A stretch of DNA of 39,560 nucleotides from Candidatus Aenigmatarchaeota archaeon. Lineage in GTDB: Archaea > Aenigmatarchaeota > Aenigmatarchaeia > CG10238-14 > SCSR01. Numbering within the stretch: position 1 is the stretch's first letter; each line of letters starts with the position of its first letter. The position numbers and the translations under genes are program-made. The notes below the pieces were generated by a model. That model was not told where the DNA came from, did no database searches, and saw nothing but the letters and a program-made list of their open reading frames with translations. The stretch is from the NCBI GenBank assembly GCA_016177025.1, contig JACOWB010000009.1, positions 1-39,560 of the forward strand, read 5' to 3'. This document shows, piece after piece, positions 6,220 to 13,749 of this stretch.

Positions 6220-7239
6220 TTAGATGATTGTCAGAATCGCCGTATTGCACATGCTTGATGTGCATAATCGTAAAGTATGTGTGCCTTTCGATAAAGAAGC
6301 TAAGGGTTTTATTGTTGCCAATTGCCCTGGTGTCACCAATCCTGAATACAATGCACTTATTTCACCACCTGATAAAGCTCTATTGTAGATGCTCACTTCG
6401 TCGATGAGAACATCGGCAGGGCGAAGCCCTGGTTTCGCTGAGCCAAAATATAGTTTGTCAAGATTTGGGGCATTGACATGCAGTGGGTAGTCGCCTCCCG
6501 TTGACCCAACGCTACTTTGTAAAACCCCATCTATATAGGACTTCAGTGTTCGGTCAGCTCTTGAGAAAACTAAGGCGACATGCTTCCACTCATTGGGCAA
6601 ATCACCACCATTATAAACAGAGGCTACTCCAGCCCCATGGGTAGTTCCATCATTAACATTTACCAACACAAAGCTACGGTAAATATAATAGAGCGTGTAA
6701 TCAGGAACATTGTCTTTGCGGTAGTTAATAATCTCAGTAGTGGTTGCTCCGCCTCGGTTTTTAATCCAAGCTGTTACTGTAAGCGCATCTGAAGGCCTTA
6801 AACTCACATCATTCCCAGCATCCACATAATCATCCACGCCATCAAAACTCAATGCTTTACTAAATTTACCATCTTGCCATGCAGGACAATTAGGACATGA
6901 TGGTCCTAGAGTTCCTACATTTTTATTTCCAGAATTATCATCAGTAGTACTTCCACTGCCTTCGTTAAAGCTCCAATATCCAACCACTCCTTGAATATTC
7001 GGCACAACAGCTATGTTTACAGCATTACCGTCTAATGTAATAGAAGAAAAAGATGTTATCGGATTGGTTCCAGAGTTTCTTATTATTAGTGTATTGTTTA
7101 CAGAATCAATTACTTCAAATGTTGCTGCAGTTTTGCCTGTGAAAACACCTGATACGTACAGGTAAGTTGTTCCGCCTAGCGCAACAACAATCATTAAAAT
7201 TAGAATTGATGCGATGACAGTAGAGATTGCTTTATGCAC
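6220..7239 (-). CDS. Type IV pilin-like protein carrying a LamG (concanavalin-like) domain
   Basis: 339 residues. The start MHKAISTVIASILILMIVVALGG is an archaeal class III (prepilin) signal: short basic head, then the hydrophobic helix that packs in the filament core. A region to ~residue 80 follows in the style of archaeal pilins. From ~84 (GVVGYWSFNEGSGSTTDDNSG) to ~295 (IDEVSIYNRALSGGEI) there is a full LamG/jelly-roll domain with the hallmarks FDGVDDYVDAG, TVTAWIK, WKHVALVF, YIDGVL, DEVSIYNRAL. LamG domains bind sugars or proteins, so this may be a minor pilin or adhesin at a filament. A short Cys pair (CPNC) and a second near the C-terminus are present. It precedes tRNA-Val on the opposite strand. 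Confidence 0.88.
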   Translation of the reverse strand: MHKAISTVIASILILMIVVALGGTTYLYVSGVFTGKTAATFEVIDSVNNTLIIRNSGTNPITSFSSITLDGNAVNIAVVPNIQGVVGYWSFNEGSGSTTDDNSGNKNVGTLGPSCPNCPAWQDGKFSKALSFDGVDDYVDAGNDVSLRPSDALTVTAWIKNRGGATTTEIINYRKDNVPDYTLYYIYRSFVLVNVNDGTTHGAGVASVYNGGDLPNEWKHVALVFSRADRTLKSYIDGVLQSSVGSTGGDYPLHVNAPNLDKLYFGSAKPGLRPADVLIDEVSIYNRALSGGEISALYSGLVTPGQLATIKPLASLSKGTHTLRLCTSSMCNTAILTII

Positions 7240-7275
7240 AAAAATTATTAGCTTTAGTGTTTAATTAATGTTAAG

Positions 7276-7362
7276 GGGTTCGTAGTCTAGTGGTAAGGAA
7301 CTTTCACTCTAGGACTGGTCTTTGACGTGGACCGAACAGGAGTTCGATTCTCCTCGAACCCA
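7276..7362 (+). tRNA. tRNA-Val (GAC) with a 15-nt intron in the D arm
   Basis: The acceptor GGGTTCG pairs with CGAACCC, and the discriminator is A. The T arm is AGGAG-TTCGATT-CTCCT. The anticodon arm GGTCT-TTGACGT-GGACC gives anticodon GAC. Between the D loop and this arm there are 15 extra bases; removing them (for example ACTTTCACTCTAGGA) restores a D stem GTCT/GGAC and a normal 72-base tRNA. A repeated GGA makes the exact boundary ambiguous. A D-arm intron is noncanonical. The intron contains CTTTCAC, which resembles a tRNA-Glu anticodon loop, but no stem can be built around it, so Val is preferred. Confidence 0.82.
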
Positions 7363-7367
7363 CTTAT

Positions 7368-7700
7368 TTATGGTTTACCTGAAATAGGTGAAATAATTTT
7401 CTGCCTTAAATCATCGGCTTGTTTTTTATATGTGTCAGCTTTACCAGGTTTTTGTGATGCCAACTCGTCAAGACGTGCTGCTTCTTGAGATCTTTCATTC
7501 CGCAATTCATCATCAGAAATCATCCCGAATGCTTTTTGAATCGCTTCGCCCGCACGTTCAATCCCATAAATAGGACTTTCTGGACCAATATTTTTCCCTG
7601 ATATTTTATCGGTAGCTACTGCCAGACCGCCTGCACCAATCACTCCACCTAGAATTAGTAGAATGCTTAAGGCTGGGACTATTCCATTCAAAATTACCAC
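7368..7700 (-). CDS. Membrane-anchored DUF5667-like protein
   Basis: 110 residues. One N-terminal hydrophobic segment (about 5-30, ALSILLILGGVIGAGGLAVA) acts as a signal or anchor. Then GPESPIYGIERAGEAIQKAFGMISDDELRNERSQEAARLDELAS, which matches the pattern 'PgdPLYplKra.E....al..d...rael....a..RL.E' of DUF5667. The remainder is a Lys/Gln-rich helix. Family function is unknown; members are usually extracytoplasmic helical proteins. The gene lies exactly between tRNA-Val and a decayed tRNA-Val copy, opposite in strand to both. Confidence 0.65.
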   Translation of the reverse strand: MVILNGIVPALSILLILGGVIGAGGLAVATDKISGKNIGPESPIYGIERAGEAIQKAFGMISDDELRNERSQEAARLDELASQKPGKADTYKKQADDLRQKIISPISGKP

Positions 7701-7737
7701 TTGATCATATTTGGTTTCTTTATATTAAATAATTTAT

Positions 7738-7814
7738 ATTCTAGTGGCAGGACAGTACCTTGACGAGGTATACTCAATTTGGTACAGACAGGAGTTCGAT
7801 TCTCCTCGAATCTA
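7738..7814 (+). pseudogene. Decayed tRNA-Val (GAC)-like gene, acceptor 5' strand lost
   Basis: The T arm is identical to that of the tRNA-Val at 7276, and 23 consecutive bases are shared (7336-7358 and 7788-7810). The D loop AGTGG and 3' half of the D stem GGAC are present. GTACC pairs perfectly with GGTAC around a 21-base loop starting TTGAC, which would be a Val anticodon loop with a 14-base intron at the usual 37/38 site. However, the 3' acceptor strand CGAATCT has no 5' partner: the bases before TCTAGTGG are AT-rich. I read it as a pseudogene; a split-tRNA 3' part is the alternative. Confidence 0.6.
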
Positions 7815-7815
7815 C

Positions 7816-8319
7816 TTATTTTTTAATTTTGTAAATAAATTCGATGGCGTATGGCACTAGTGGACCGACGGTGAGTGCGACCAACAAATTTCTGGCATAG
7901 ACATCGGGACCTGACCATAAAAGATTACCCCATGGTCCTACAGGGTTGAAGAATACGAAACCTGAAAACTGCATGGCTGTCCAACCGACTGCAAAAAACA
8001 AAGAACCAAAAACTCTCCCCACATATTTCTCTAGACCTGAAAATCTCCTGCTAAAAAGATTTTCAAGAAAGCTCACGCCGATAATAGCTCCGATTGCACT
8101 CGGTATCAAGAAAAGCGCCCCGAGAGTTTCTAGATTGACAGGAATAATCTGAGAACTGCGCTGGTAAAGAAATAGTGTATTGTCCAAGAAGGGAACAAAG
8201 GAGTTTTCAGTTGTTAGCCTGTAAATTACAGGAATAAGATAAATTATGGCGCCTACAATGATCCATTTCTTGTTTTTGCTTAAGCTTTTGAGCAAGGCTT
8301 CGAGAATATCCATAGACAT
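7816..8319 (-). CDS. Multi-pass membrane protein of unknown function
   Basis: 167 residues with four likely membrane segments: about 18-35 (KWIIVGAIIYLIPVIYRL), 60-85 (LETLGALFLIPSAIGAIIG), 100-125 (VFGSLFFAVGWTAMQFSGFVFF) and 143-163 (NLLVALTVGPLVPYAIEFIY). Lys/Arg-rich ends suggest the N-terminus is cytoplasmic. I do not recognise a family or any catalytic motif. It ends directly after the tRNA-Val-like remnant and lies downstream of the matrixin-like protease gene on the same strand, with a short gap of about 31 bases, so co-transcription with the protease is possible. Confidence 0.7.
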   Translation of the reverse strand: MSMDILEALLKSLSKNKKWIIVGAIIYLIPVIYRLTTENSFVPFLDNTLFLYQRSSQIIPVNLETLGALFLIPSAIGAIIGVSFLENLFSRRFSGLEKYVGRVFGSLFFAVGWTAMQFSGFVFFNPVGPWGNLLWSGPDVYARNLLVALTVGPLVPYAIEFIYKIKK

Positions 8320-8350
8320 AATTTGATTTTAGAGAAATAAAAGTAGAACC

Positions 8351-9175
8351 CTAGTACAAAGCCTGTATGCCTGCTATGTCACCTGAATTAAGATCCTGTT
8401 TTTTAGTTTCTCCGTATGATGCATATCTGTACATCGTCTCTTCTGTGCAGCTGTCATCAGGATGCCCCATTCCAACCGTATGGCCGAGTTCATGTGTCGC
8501 GATGTTCTCAAAGTCCATCTTGTCTGCTTCTCCTGTGCTGCTCCAATCAAAATCCACTTGGTCATACACCTGATCCCATTCCACTAGTTCGCGTTGACCT
8601 GGAGGACCATAAAATATCCCCCACACTATCGTAACTGCGATTGCACCTGGACTATCTACATCACCAAAATATACTTCATTTTGTCCGTCTGTACTCGATG
8701 TGTCAGCAACTAGGGTTGAATTTGTTGTGCTACCAGCACCAAGTATATCGTATGATGAAGCATCTTCCCATTTTTGGATGTTTGCTGCTTCATTGTTGAA
8801 GATGAAACCTTCGTCTAATCCCCTTGAATTTGCCGGATTGATGACCCAAGGCTCGAGAACTTTCCATTTAGCTCCTTTCGCTAGAAATGCGTAACATGTC
8901 GTTCCACCCTTACCTCCACCTGGAGTTCCCGGTGGTTTAGCATTTTCCTGTTTGTGAATAAACATGAATCCCTGCACTTCTCTACCGTCTACATCTCTAG
9001 CAGTTCCTAAACTGAACACGTTATCAGCTACCTGCACCGCATTAGGCGGTATCGTTACTGTGGTCCCTACTTTTGACTTGGTATTTGTTGCAGGAAGTAA
9101 ATTAGGTTGTGCAAATACCAAACCCACTGCACTAAGAATCAATAAGGCTGAGAGTAATCCAACCAGAACTTTCAT
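8351..9175 (-). CDS. Secreted matrixin-like metalloprotease
   Basis: The ORF track starts at a TTG (9295), but those extra 40 residues lie inside the RNase P RNA gene on the other strand. The ATG at about 9175 begins a clear signal peptide (MKVLVGLLSALLILSAVGLVFA) and has a TATA box (CCTTATATACC) 21-31 bases upstream, so I use it; the protein is 274 residues. Near the C-terminus is the zinc site HELGHTVGMGH, the extended HExxHxxGxxH of M10/metzincin proteases, followed by a Met-turn candidate in EETMYRYASYGE. The region before it (FDWSSTGEADKMDFENIATHE) matches matrixin catalytic domains, and there is no obvious cysteine-switch propeptide. It is exported and probably acts on extracellular protein. 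Confidence 0.85.
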   Translation of the reverse strand: MKVLVGLLSALLILSAVGLVFAQPNLLPATNTKSKVGTTVTIPPNAVQVADNVFSLGTARDVDGREVQGFMFIHKQENAKPPGTPGGGKGGTTCYAFLAKGAKWKVLEPWVINPANSRGLDEGFIFNNEAANIQKWEDASSYDILGAGSTTNSTLVADTSSTDGQNEVYFGDVDSPGAIAVTIVWGIFYGPPGQRELVEWDQVYDQVDFDWSSTGEADKMDFENIATHELGHTVGMGHPDDSCTEETMYRYASYGETKKQDLNSGDIAGIQALY

Positions 9176-9195
9176 ATTTTTATTAGTCGATGGAA

Positions 9196-9206
9196 GGTAT
9201 ATAAGG
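9196..9206. promoter_or_regulatory. Shared TATA box for rnpB and the matrixin-like gene
   Basis: GGTATATAAGG lies 22-32 bases before the 5' end of RNase P RNA on the plus strand. Its reverse complement, CCTTATATACC, lies the same distance before the protease ATG on the minus strand. One near-symmetric TATA element can therefore serve both directions. Confidence 0.55.
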
Positions 9207-9227
9207 ATTTCTTTACTACAATATATA

Positions 9228-9482
9228 GGCGAGCTGAACAGGTAGTTTCGCTTCTCTGTCAAAGGAGAAGTGAGGAAGTTCCCTCCACCCGTCAAGGTGC
9301 TGTGGAATCAGCCAGCTGAGAAGTTGGAACCAGAATCAGAAACGAATCTGTTGCCAGCGATAAGAATGATGAAATGACTTGCTGGTAATGGAATGAAACG
9401 GTCTGGTATAACCTTGGGTGCAAGCGTTCGCGCTTAGATAAATGCTACCTAAACAGAAGAGGGGCTATGGGCAGCACGCCAC
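9228..9482 (+). ncRNA. rnpB: RNase P RNA
   Basis: Catalytic RNA that removes 5' leaders from pre-tRNAs. The termini pair as helix P1: GGCGAGCTG (9228-9236) with CAGCACGCC (9472-9480), one mismatch. Conserved blocks follow the archaeal order: GTGAGGAAGTTCC near the 5' end (universal region I, first P4 strand), AAACGG...GGTATAACC in the middle, TTAGATAAATGCTACC, then ACAGAAGAGGGGCTATGG near the 3' end (region V, second P4 strand). The length of ~255 bases is at the short end for an archaeal type A RNA. A TATA box lies 22-32 bases upstream and a T run follows. Confidence 0.85.
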
Positions 9483-9494
9483 TTTTTATTTTCT
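9482..9494 (+). terminator. T-run terminator of RNase P RNA
   Basis: cacttttta and attttc follow the P1 3' strand directly. This is the expected position for U-tract termination and sets the RNA 3' end. Confidence 0.5.
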
Positions 9495-9918
9495 ATGGAA
9501 GACTCTCTCTGAGACTGTGTACTCTATCCCGATAAGCATTTTCCCTTTGGGTTCTAGAATTACCATTAGTGTGACGATAGTTGGAGGGGGTATCATCAAC
9601 AATCCCAAATATGTATTTTAAATCCTCAACCAACGGTTCATAATTTCGTTTGAGTTTTCCGCGTGGTGGTACTATCAGAGCTATTGGGCAGGATTCGAAT
9701 CCACCATCCATAGTTAATATGACAGAATGAGGATATTTTCCTGCTTCTGCAATTATATCTACGTCTTCTATCGGATTATGATTCAGGGCTCTTGCAACTC
9801 TAAATCCCTTTTCACGTAATGTTTCTGCAAACCGTGGAATAGAAATATTTTGATCGAGAATGACGGTAGGTATCCCATTATTAGAAGAAAAATCTCCGTG
9901 ATATCTCCAATCGCTCAC
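9493..9918 (-). CDS. PIN-like (DUF5615-type) domain protein
   Basis: 141 residues. Residues ~17-75 read PTVILDQNISIPRFAETLREKGFRVARAL...EDVDIIAEA...VILTMDGGFE. This is the pattern of PIN-like DUF5615 proteins: an acidic strand end (LDQN for the usual LDEN), an 'lre.G..v' helix, an acidic 'D.di...A' and a 'vlT.D..F' strand. Three acidic positions suited to metal binding are therefore visible (Asp21, Asp53 region, Asp70 region), suggesting a nuclease of the VapC-like class. The C-terminal ~40 residues are polar and rich in Asn and Arg. No antitoxin gene adjoins it. An upstream AT-rich tttaaata on its strand is the likely TATA box. Confidence 0.6.
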   Translation of the reverse strand: MSDWRYHGDFSSNNGIPTVILDQNISIPRFAETLREKGFRVARALNHNPIEDVDIIAEAGKYPHSVILTMDGGFESCPIALIVPPRGKLKRNYEPLVEDLKYIFGIVDDTPSNYRHTNGNSRTQRENAYRDRVHSLRESLP

Positions 9919-9994
9919 ACGACATTATTTAAATTAAAAGGATAAATAATTCTTTCATTGAAAGATTTAAGAATATGCAGGACAATTCTTAACT

Positions 9995-10156
9995 ATGTCT
10001 TCTAAGAAAGATAGAATATACATGCCTTCAGGTGTAGGTGGACTTATTCGTTACCCTGATGAAGAGAAGGAAGTCGTCAAACTAAAACCTAAGCATGTGA
10101 TTTGGCTTGTTGTAGGAATTGCAGTTTTTGAAATTTTGCTGAAGTTTTTATTTTAA
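9995..10156 (+). CDS. secG: Protein translocase subunit Sec61-beta (SecG)
   Basis: 53 residues, missing from the ORF track. It reads MSSKKDRIYMPSGVGGLIRYPDEE, then KEVVKLKPKHVIWLVVGIAVFEILLKFLF. This is the exact archaeal Sec61-beta layout: basic head, MPSGxGGLxRY motif, an acidic patch, KLKPKxV, and one C-terminal membrane helix. It is the small accessory subunit of the SecYE channel. The TATA-like GATTTAAGA 23-31 bases before the ATG suggests a leaderless transcript. It converges with the aminopeptidase gene, whose stop is one base away. SecY and SecE are not in this window. Confidence 0.9.
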   Translation: MSSKKDRIYMPSGVGGLIRYPDEEKEVVKLKPKHVIWLVVGIAVFEILLKFLF

Positions 10157-10157
10157 A

Positions 10158-12680
10158 TCAGCTGAAATAGCCAGATAAAACTTCTCTATTTTTTTCCAGC
10201 CAGCCAATGTTTCTCTCCACTCTTTCAAACGCCCTATCCAATGTCATCTTGTATTTTACAGGATGCTTTGAGAAGAATTTCTTCAACTCTTCCTTTTCAT
10301 CTCTGCTAATGCAGGAACCGATAATAGCTTCTATTAGCCTGATAAACAGTTTTCCACTCTTCTGATATTCTTCTAGTCTTTTCCAGTTTTTCTTTACCCA
10401 TGGCAACAATATAGACCGTGAATTCGGATTTGATGCGACTGATGGGATTATGATTATCGAATCTTGCATCCTGACTTTTTTACTAAGAGAAAAATCCAGA
10501 ACCCTGGTTAATAGCTTGACGTCTTTAAACTGACCCAAAGCTATCAAAAGCATTCTCCTTTCATCAGGACTCTGTGTCTTAGAATACAGTTCCAAAAGAT
10601 TATTGTAAACATTTTCACCACCATTCGCGGCCATTATAGAAAACACAGGGGAGCGTATATCGGGGTGCAACTCTTGTTTTTTCAAATATCCCTCGAATTT
10701 TTCGTTTGCTTTGTTCAGAACTTCGGGATCTTCAGCAAAGCCGCAGTACCTTATAGCTAACTCACGCAGCAATGAATCCTTCTGGCTTTCGTCCTTTCTG
10801 GGATCCCATCCTAATCTGTCAAGAATTCCTTTGAAAGTTTCTGCATGGTAGTTTCTGAATTTGAGCCAGATAGAACTCCAAAAAGGTTCTTGTGAAAATA
10901 CAAAATAAATAGCACGCATATTCTGGTAAATATCGCTGAGAACAAGGTAATTGTCTTCATTGAAATAAGAACGGCTAAAGTCAAGATACCTGTCTATCGT
11001 AATTTCACCGTTTCTAGAAAGCTCAAACAAATCGTTCTGAATCCCCCATCTGTCTAATGCGTCCAAATCTTGGCTTGAAATCAGAAATTTCAATTTCGAA
11101 AGACTCCCGTTTGGATAACTCGCCCTGTAAAAGCCAGTTTGCCCGTAGTTTATTTTAAACCATTCGGGAATGTTTTCAAGCGGAATTGCCTTCTTTTGAT
11201 TGTCCAGCATTTCGACTAGAACCTGATTATCGGTTTTAATTACGAGTGGTATGGGCCATAGAGTGCTGTCCCTGTGATTGAAAACGAATCTCTTTTGTCG
11301 CAGCACAAAATTTCCATCTTCCAAGCTTGATTCAACAAGCGGATATCCGGCTTGTCTTATCCATTTTTCGGTGATTTTATTTACAGGCTTTTTTGATGCT
11401 TTGGCTAGAGAATTCCACAAGTCAGCTGAAGTGGCATTGCCATATTTGTATTTTGAGAGATAGTCGCTTACACCTCTTCTGAATATTTCCTCGCCGAGAT
11501 AACCCTCTATCATTCTGAGAATGCTGCCGCCTTTGGAGTAGCTGATGGCATCGAATATCTCCTCTATTTCATTTGGATTCTTGACATCAACTTCTATCGG
11601 ATGGGTTGATCTGATTGAATCATCAGTGAAAGCGCTTTCTGTTTCTTCACCGATGAAGTCTTCCCACATTTTCCATTCAGGGAAAAGATGATCAACGGCT
11701 TTGTACGCCATGAAAGTCGCGAAGCTTTCATTCAGCCACAAATCATTCCACCATCTCATCGTCACCAGATTGCCTGACCACTGGTGCCATAATTCATGAG
11801 CGATTATCATCGCTATTCTTTTCTTGACAGCGGTCGAGGTCGTCTTAGGGTCGAATAGAAGGTATATCTCGCGGAATGTAATTGCACCCCAGTTTTCCAT
11901 AGCCCCTGCGGCGAAATCAGGCAGGGCTATCATATCAAGTTTCGGCAACGGGTAAGGAACGTTGGAATACTCCTCGAAATATTTCAAGAACTTTTTCGTC
12001 AAATCCAGTGCAAACTTGCATTGTTGTTTTTTGCCAGGAACTGTGGCTACTCTTATCAGAGTCTTTCCTGTTTTTTCCTCTAAGAAATCAAACTCACCGA
12101 CACCGAGATAAAGAAGGTATGTCGACATCTTAGGTGAGCGATAAAATTTGACTATTCTCTTGCCACCTTGTTTGGTATCCTCTTTTATTGGCATGTTGGA
12201 TATGGCTCGCAAATTTTTGTCGATTAAAAGTGTGACATCAAAAGTCGCTTTATACTGTGGCTCGTCAAAACAAGGAAAAGCTCGCCTAGCATACGGAGCT
12301 TCGAATTGGGTGGTTGCAAGATATTTTTCAGATTTATTCTGGATATATTTGCTTCTGTAAAAACCGAGGAGGTTGTCGTTTAATTTTCCGTTGAATTCTA
12401 TCACAAGTATTGCCGACCCTCGTATTTTTTCACTGAATTTTAAAGTAACTGCCTCCTTTTCTGGATATATCTTTATTTTCGGTTTTAGAGTTGCTTTCTT
12501 ATAGTCCAGACTGACGTGTTTAATCTCCAGATCAACTGCATTAAGAATTATTTCATTGGAGTCCTTTATTTCCAAATCTATGGTCTCCTTACCTGAATAT
12601 CTGAAGTTTTTCAAATCTACATCAAAGGACAAGTTATAGTTGATTGGGATAACATTTGTGGGTATTATGCCCTTAGTCAT
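10158..12680 (-). CDS. M1-family aminopeptidase (tricorn-interacting factor F2/F3-like)
   Basis: Zinc aminopeptidase that trims N-terminal residues from peptides released by the proteasome. At 840 residues it is full length for the archaeal F2/F3 type. The N-terminal beta saddle domain (to ~190) is followed by the thermolysin-like domain with the exopeptidase motif GAMENWGAITF (about 259-269) and zinc site HELWHQW (about 294-300) with the distal glutamate in WLNESFATF. The small beta domain and a long helical ERAP1-like C-terminal domain follow. There is no signal peptide, so it is cytosolic. It faces Sec61-beta tail to tail. The start ATG has an AT-rich element upstream (ttaatatatttcaatcccc). 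Confidence 0.96.
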   Translation of the reverse strand: MTKGIIPTNVIPINYNLSFDVDLKNFRYSGKETIDLEIKDSNEIILNAVDLEIKHVSLDYKKATLKPKIKIYPEKEAVTLKFSEKIRGSAILVIEFNGKLNDNLLGFYRSKYIQNKSEKYLATTQFEAPYARRAFPCFDEPQYKATFDVTLLIDKNLRAISNMPIKEDTKQGGKRIVKFYRSPKMSTYLLYLGVGEFDFLEEKTGKTLIRVATVPGKKQQCKFALDLTKKFLKYFEEYSNVPYPLPKLDMIALPDFAAGAMENWGAITFREIYLLFDPKTTSTAVKKRIAMIIAHELWHQWSGNLVTMRWWNDLWLNESFATFMAYKAVDHLFPEWKMWEDFIGEETESAFTDDSIRSTHPIEVDVKNPNEIEEIFDAISYSKGGSILRMIEGYLGEEIFRRGVSDYLSKYKYGNATSADLWNSLAKASKKPVNKITEKWIRQAGYPLVESSLEDGNFVLRQKRFVFNHRDSTLWPIPLVIKTDNQVLVEMLDNQKKAIPLENIPEWFKINYGQTGFYRASYPNGSLSKLKFLISSQDLDALDRWGIQNDLFELSRNGEITIDRYLDFSRSYFNEDNYLVLSDIYQNMRAIYFVFSQEPFWSSIWLKFRNYHAETFKGILDRLGWDPRKDESQKDSLLRELAIRYCGFAEDPEVLNKANEKFEGYLKKQELHPDIRSPVFSIMAANGGENVYNNLLELYSKTQSPDERRMLLIALGQFKDVKLLTRVLDFSLSKKVRMQDSIIIIPSVASNPNSRSILLPWVKKNWKRLEEYQKSGKLFIRLIEAIIGSCISRDEKEELKKFFSKHPVKYKMTLDRAFERVERNIGWLEKNREVLSGYFS

Positions 12681-12708
12681 TACATATTTTTTAGGGGATT
12701 GAAATATA

Positions 12709-13077
12709 TTAAACTGGTATTGATTGCCTTTGATAAGTGGGCTCTCCGCTTACTGAAACTACATGGGGAGTATTGTACAGATTCCAAGCAGGATAATACA
12801 AACCCTCTACAATTATTTTATACAGCTCTCCTAGGCATCTGGTTTTCTCTAGATTTTTGTCGTCTACTAATTCACGATAACAGGATAGAAAATTTCCGCT
12901 TGCCTGGCTTAAGCTAGATACTAAACCATTGGGCGAAGACTGGTTCGAGTCCAATGTTCTTAATGCCTTTCTGAAAGAATTAACAGAAGAAGTTAGACGG
13001 AGGTCGTGCAATTCGAGTAATAATGGTATTACTCTTTCGTTGAAGTCTTCTCTTAGAATCCCCACGTACCCCAACAA
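12709..13077 (-). CDS. Hypothetical helical protein
   Basis: Up to 122 residues. The track start is TTG at 13077 (MLGYVGILREDFNERVIPLLLELHD). A minus-strand TATA-like atttatatag lies ~20-25 bases upstream, which fits a leaderless start at or near this codon. The middle is Ser/Leu-rich and predicted helical (SVNSFRKALRTLDSNQ; VSSLSQASGNFLSCYRELVDDKNLEK). No motif or family is recognisable. It is divergent from the endonuclease III gene and shares its TATA region. It may be a real lineage-specific gene; the non-ATG start lowers certainty. Confidence 0.5.
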   Translation of the reverse strand: MLGYVGILREDFNERVIPLLLELHDLRLTSSVNSFRKALRTLDSNQSSPNGLVSSLSQASGNFLSCYRELVDDKNLEKTRCLGELYKIIVEGLYYPAWNLYNTPHVVSVSGEPTYQRQSIPV

Positions 13078-13111
13078 TTACTAATTAGCTAACCACTATA
13101 TAAATCTATCT

Positions 13112-13726
13112 ATGAACATGGAAAATAATAAAAGGATTTTAAAGCAGTTGAAAGAACTGGAGAGATTGAGCTCAAACATGAGACTGGCTGCTGAAAAATG
13201 GAGTAACCCTTGGCAGACATTAATTTCAACTATTCTATCTGCGCGAACAAGAGACGAAATAACAATACCTATCGCAAACAAATTATTTGAGAAATATCCT
13301 ACGGTTAAATCCCTAGCTAAAGGGAAGGTAAAAAATATCCAGAAGATAATAAGACCGATTAATTTTTACAAGACCAAATCGAAAAACATAATCAAGTGCG
13401 CTAAAATTCTAGCTAAGAAATACAATGGAAATCCTCCTCATGATTTTGAGAGACTACTGGAATTGCCTGGAGTTGGAAGAAAAACTGCGAATGTTTTCCT
13501 TTCAGAGATGGGTAAAGATACGATAGGAATAGATACACACGTTTCTTATCTGTCTCAGAAATTGAGCTGGACTAAAAATAAAAACCCTGAAAAAATCGAA
13601 GAAGATTTAAAACGGCTATTTCCAAAATATTATTGGAAGAAAATAAACCCAATTTTAGTCCGATTTGGAAAGACATATACAAGCAGAAGAAAGAAAGATG
13701 AAATTTTGAAAAGATTAAAAAGATAA
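13112..13726 (+). CDS. nth: Endonuclease III-like DNA glycosylase lacking the iron-sulfur loop
   Basis: Removes oxidised pyrimidines and nicks the abasic strand. 204 residues. The helix-hairpin-helix LPGVGRKTANVFL (about 120-132) contains the catalytic Lys, and GIDTHV (about 141-146) holds the catalytic Asp. The N-terminal helix block WQTLISTILSARTRDE matches the 'LLSAQTTD' site. The usual C-terminal cluster (C-X6-C-X2-C-X5-C) is absent: the end reads FGKTYTSRRKKDEILKRLKR with no cysteines. So this is a cluster-less member, as known for some archaeal and mitochondrial-type relatives. TATA-like ctatataaat lies just upstream. PolX and endonuclease IV follow on the same strand, forming a base-excision-repair group. 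Confidence 0.9.
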   Translation: MNMENNKRILKQLKELERLSSNMRLAAEKWSNPWQTLISTILSARTRDEITIPIANKLFEKYPTVKSLAKGKVKNIQKIIRPINFYKTKSKNIIKCAKILAKKYNGNPPHDFERLLELPGVGRKTANVFLSEMGKDTIGIDTHVSYLSQKLSWTKNKNPEKIEEDLKRLFPKYYWKKINPILVRFGKTYTSRRKKDEILKRLKR

Positions 13727-13749
13727 TTTAGAGTAATTCAATTCTTATT

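Noticed and set aside
7738-7814. Functional second tRNA-Val
   Set aside because: No 5' acceptor strand pairs with CGAATCT, and the D stem loses its first pair.
9176-9295. N-terminal extension of the matrixin-like protease starting at TTG 9295
   Set aside because: The 40 residues lie within the RNase P RNA gene, and a signal peptide starts cleanly at the ATG near 9175 with a TATA box at the right distance.
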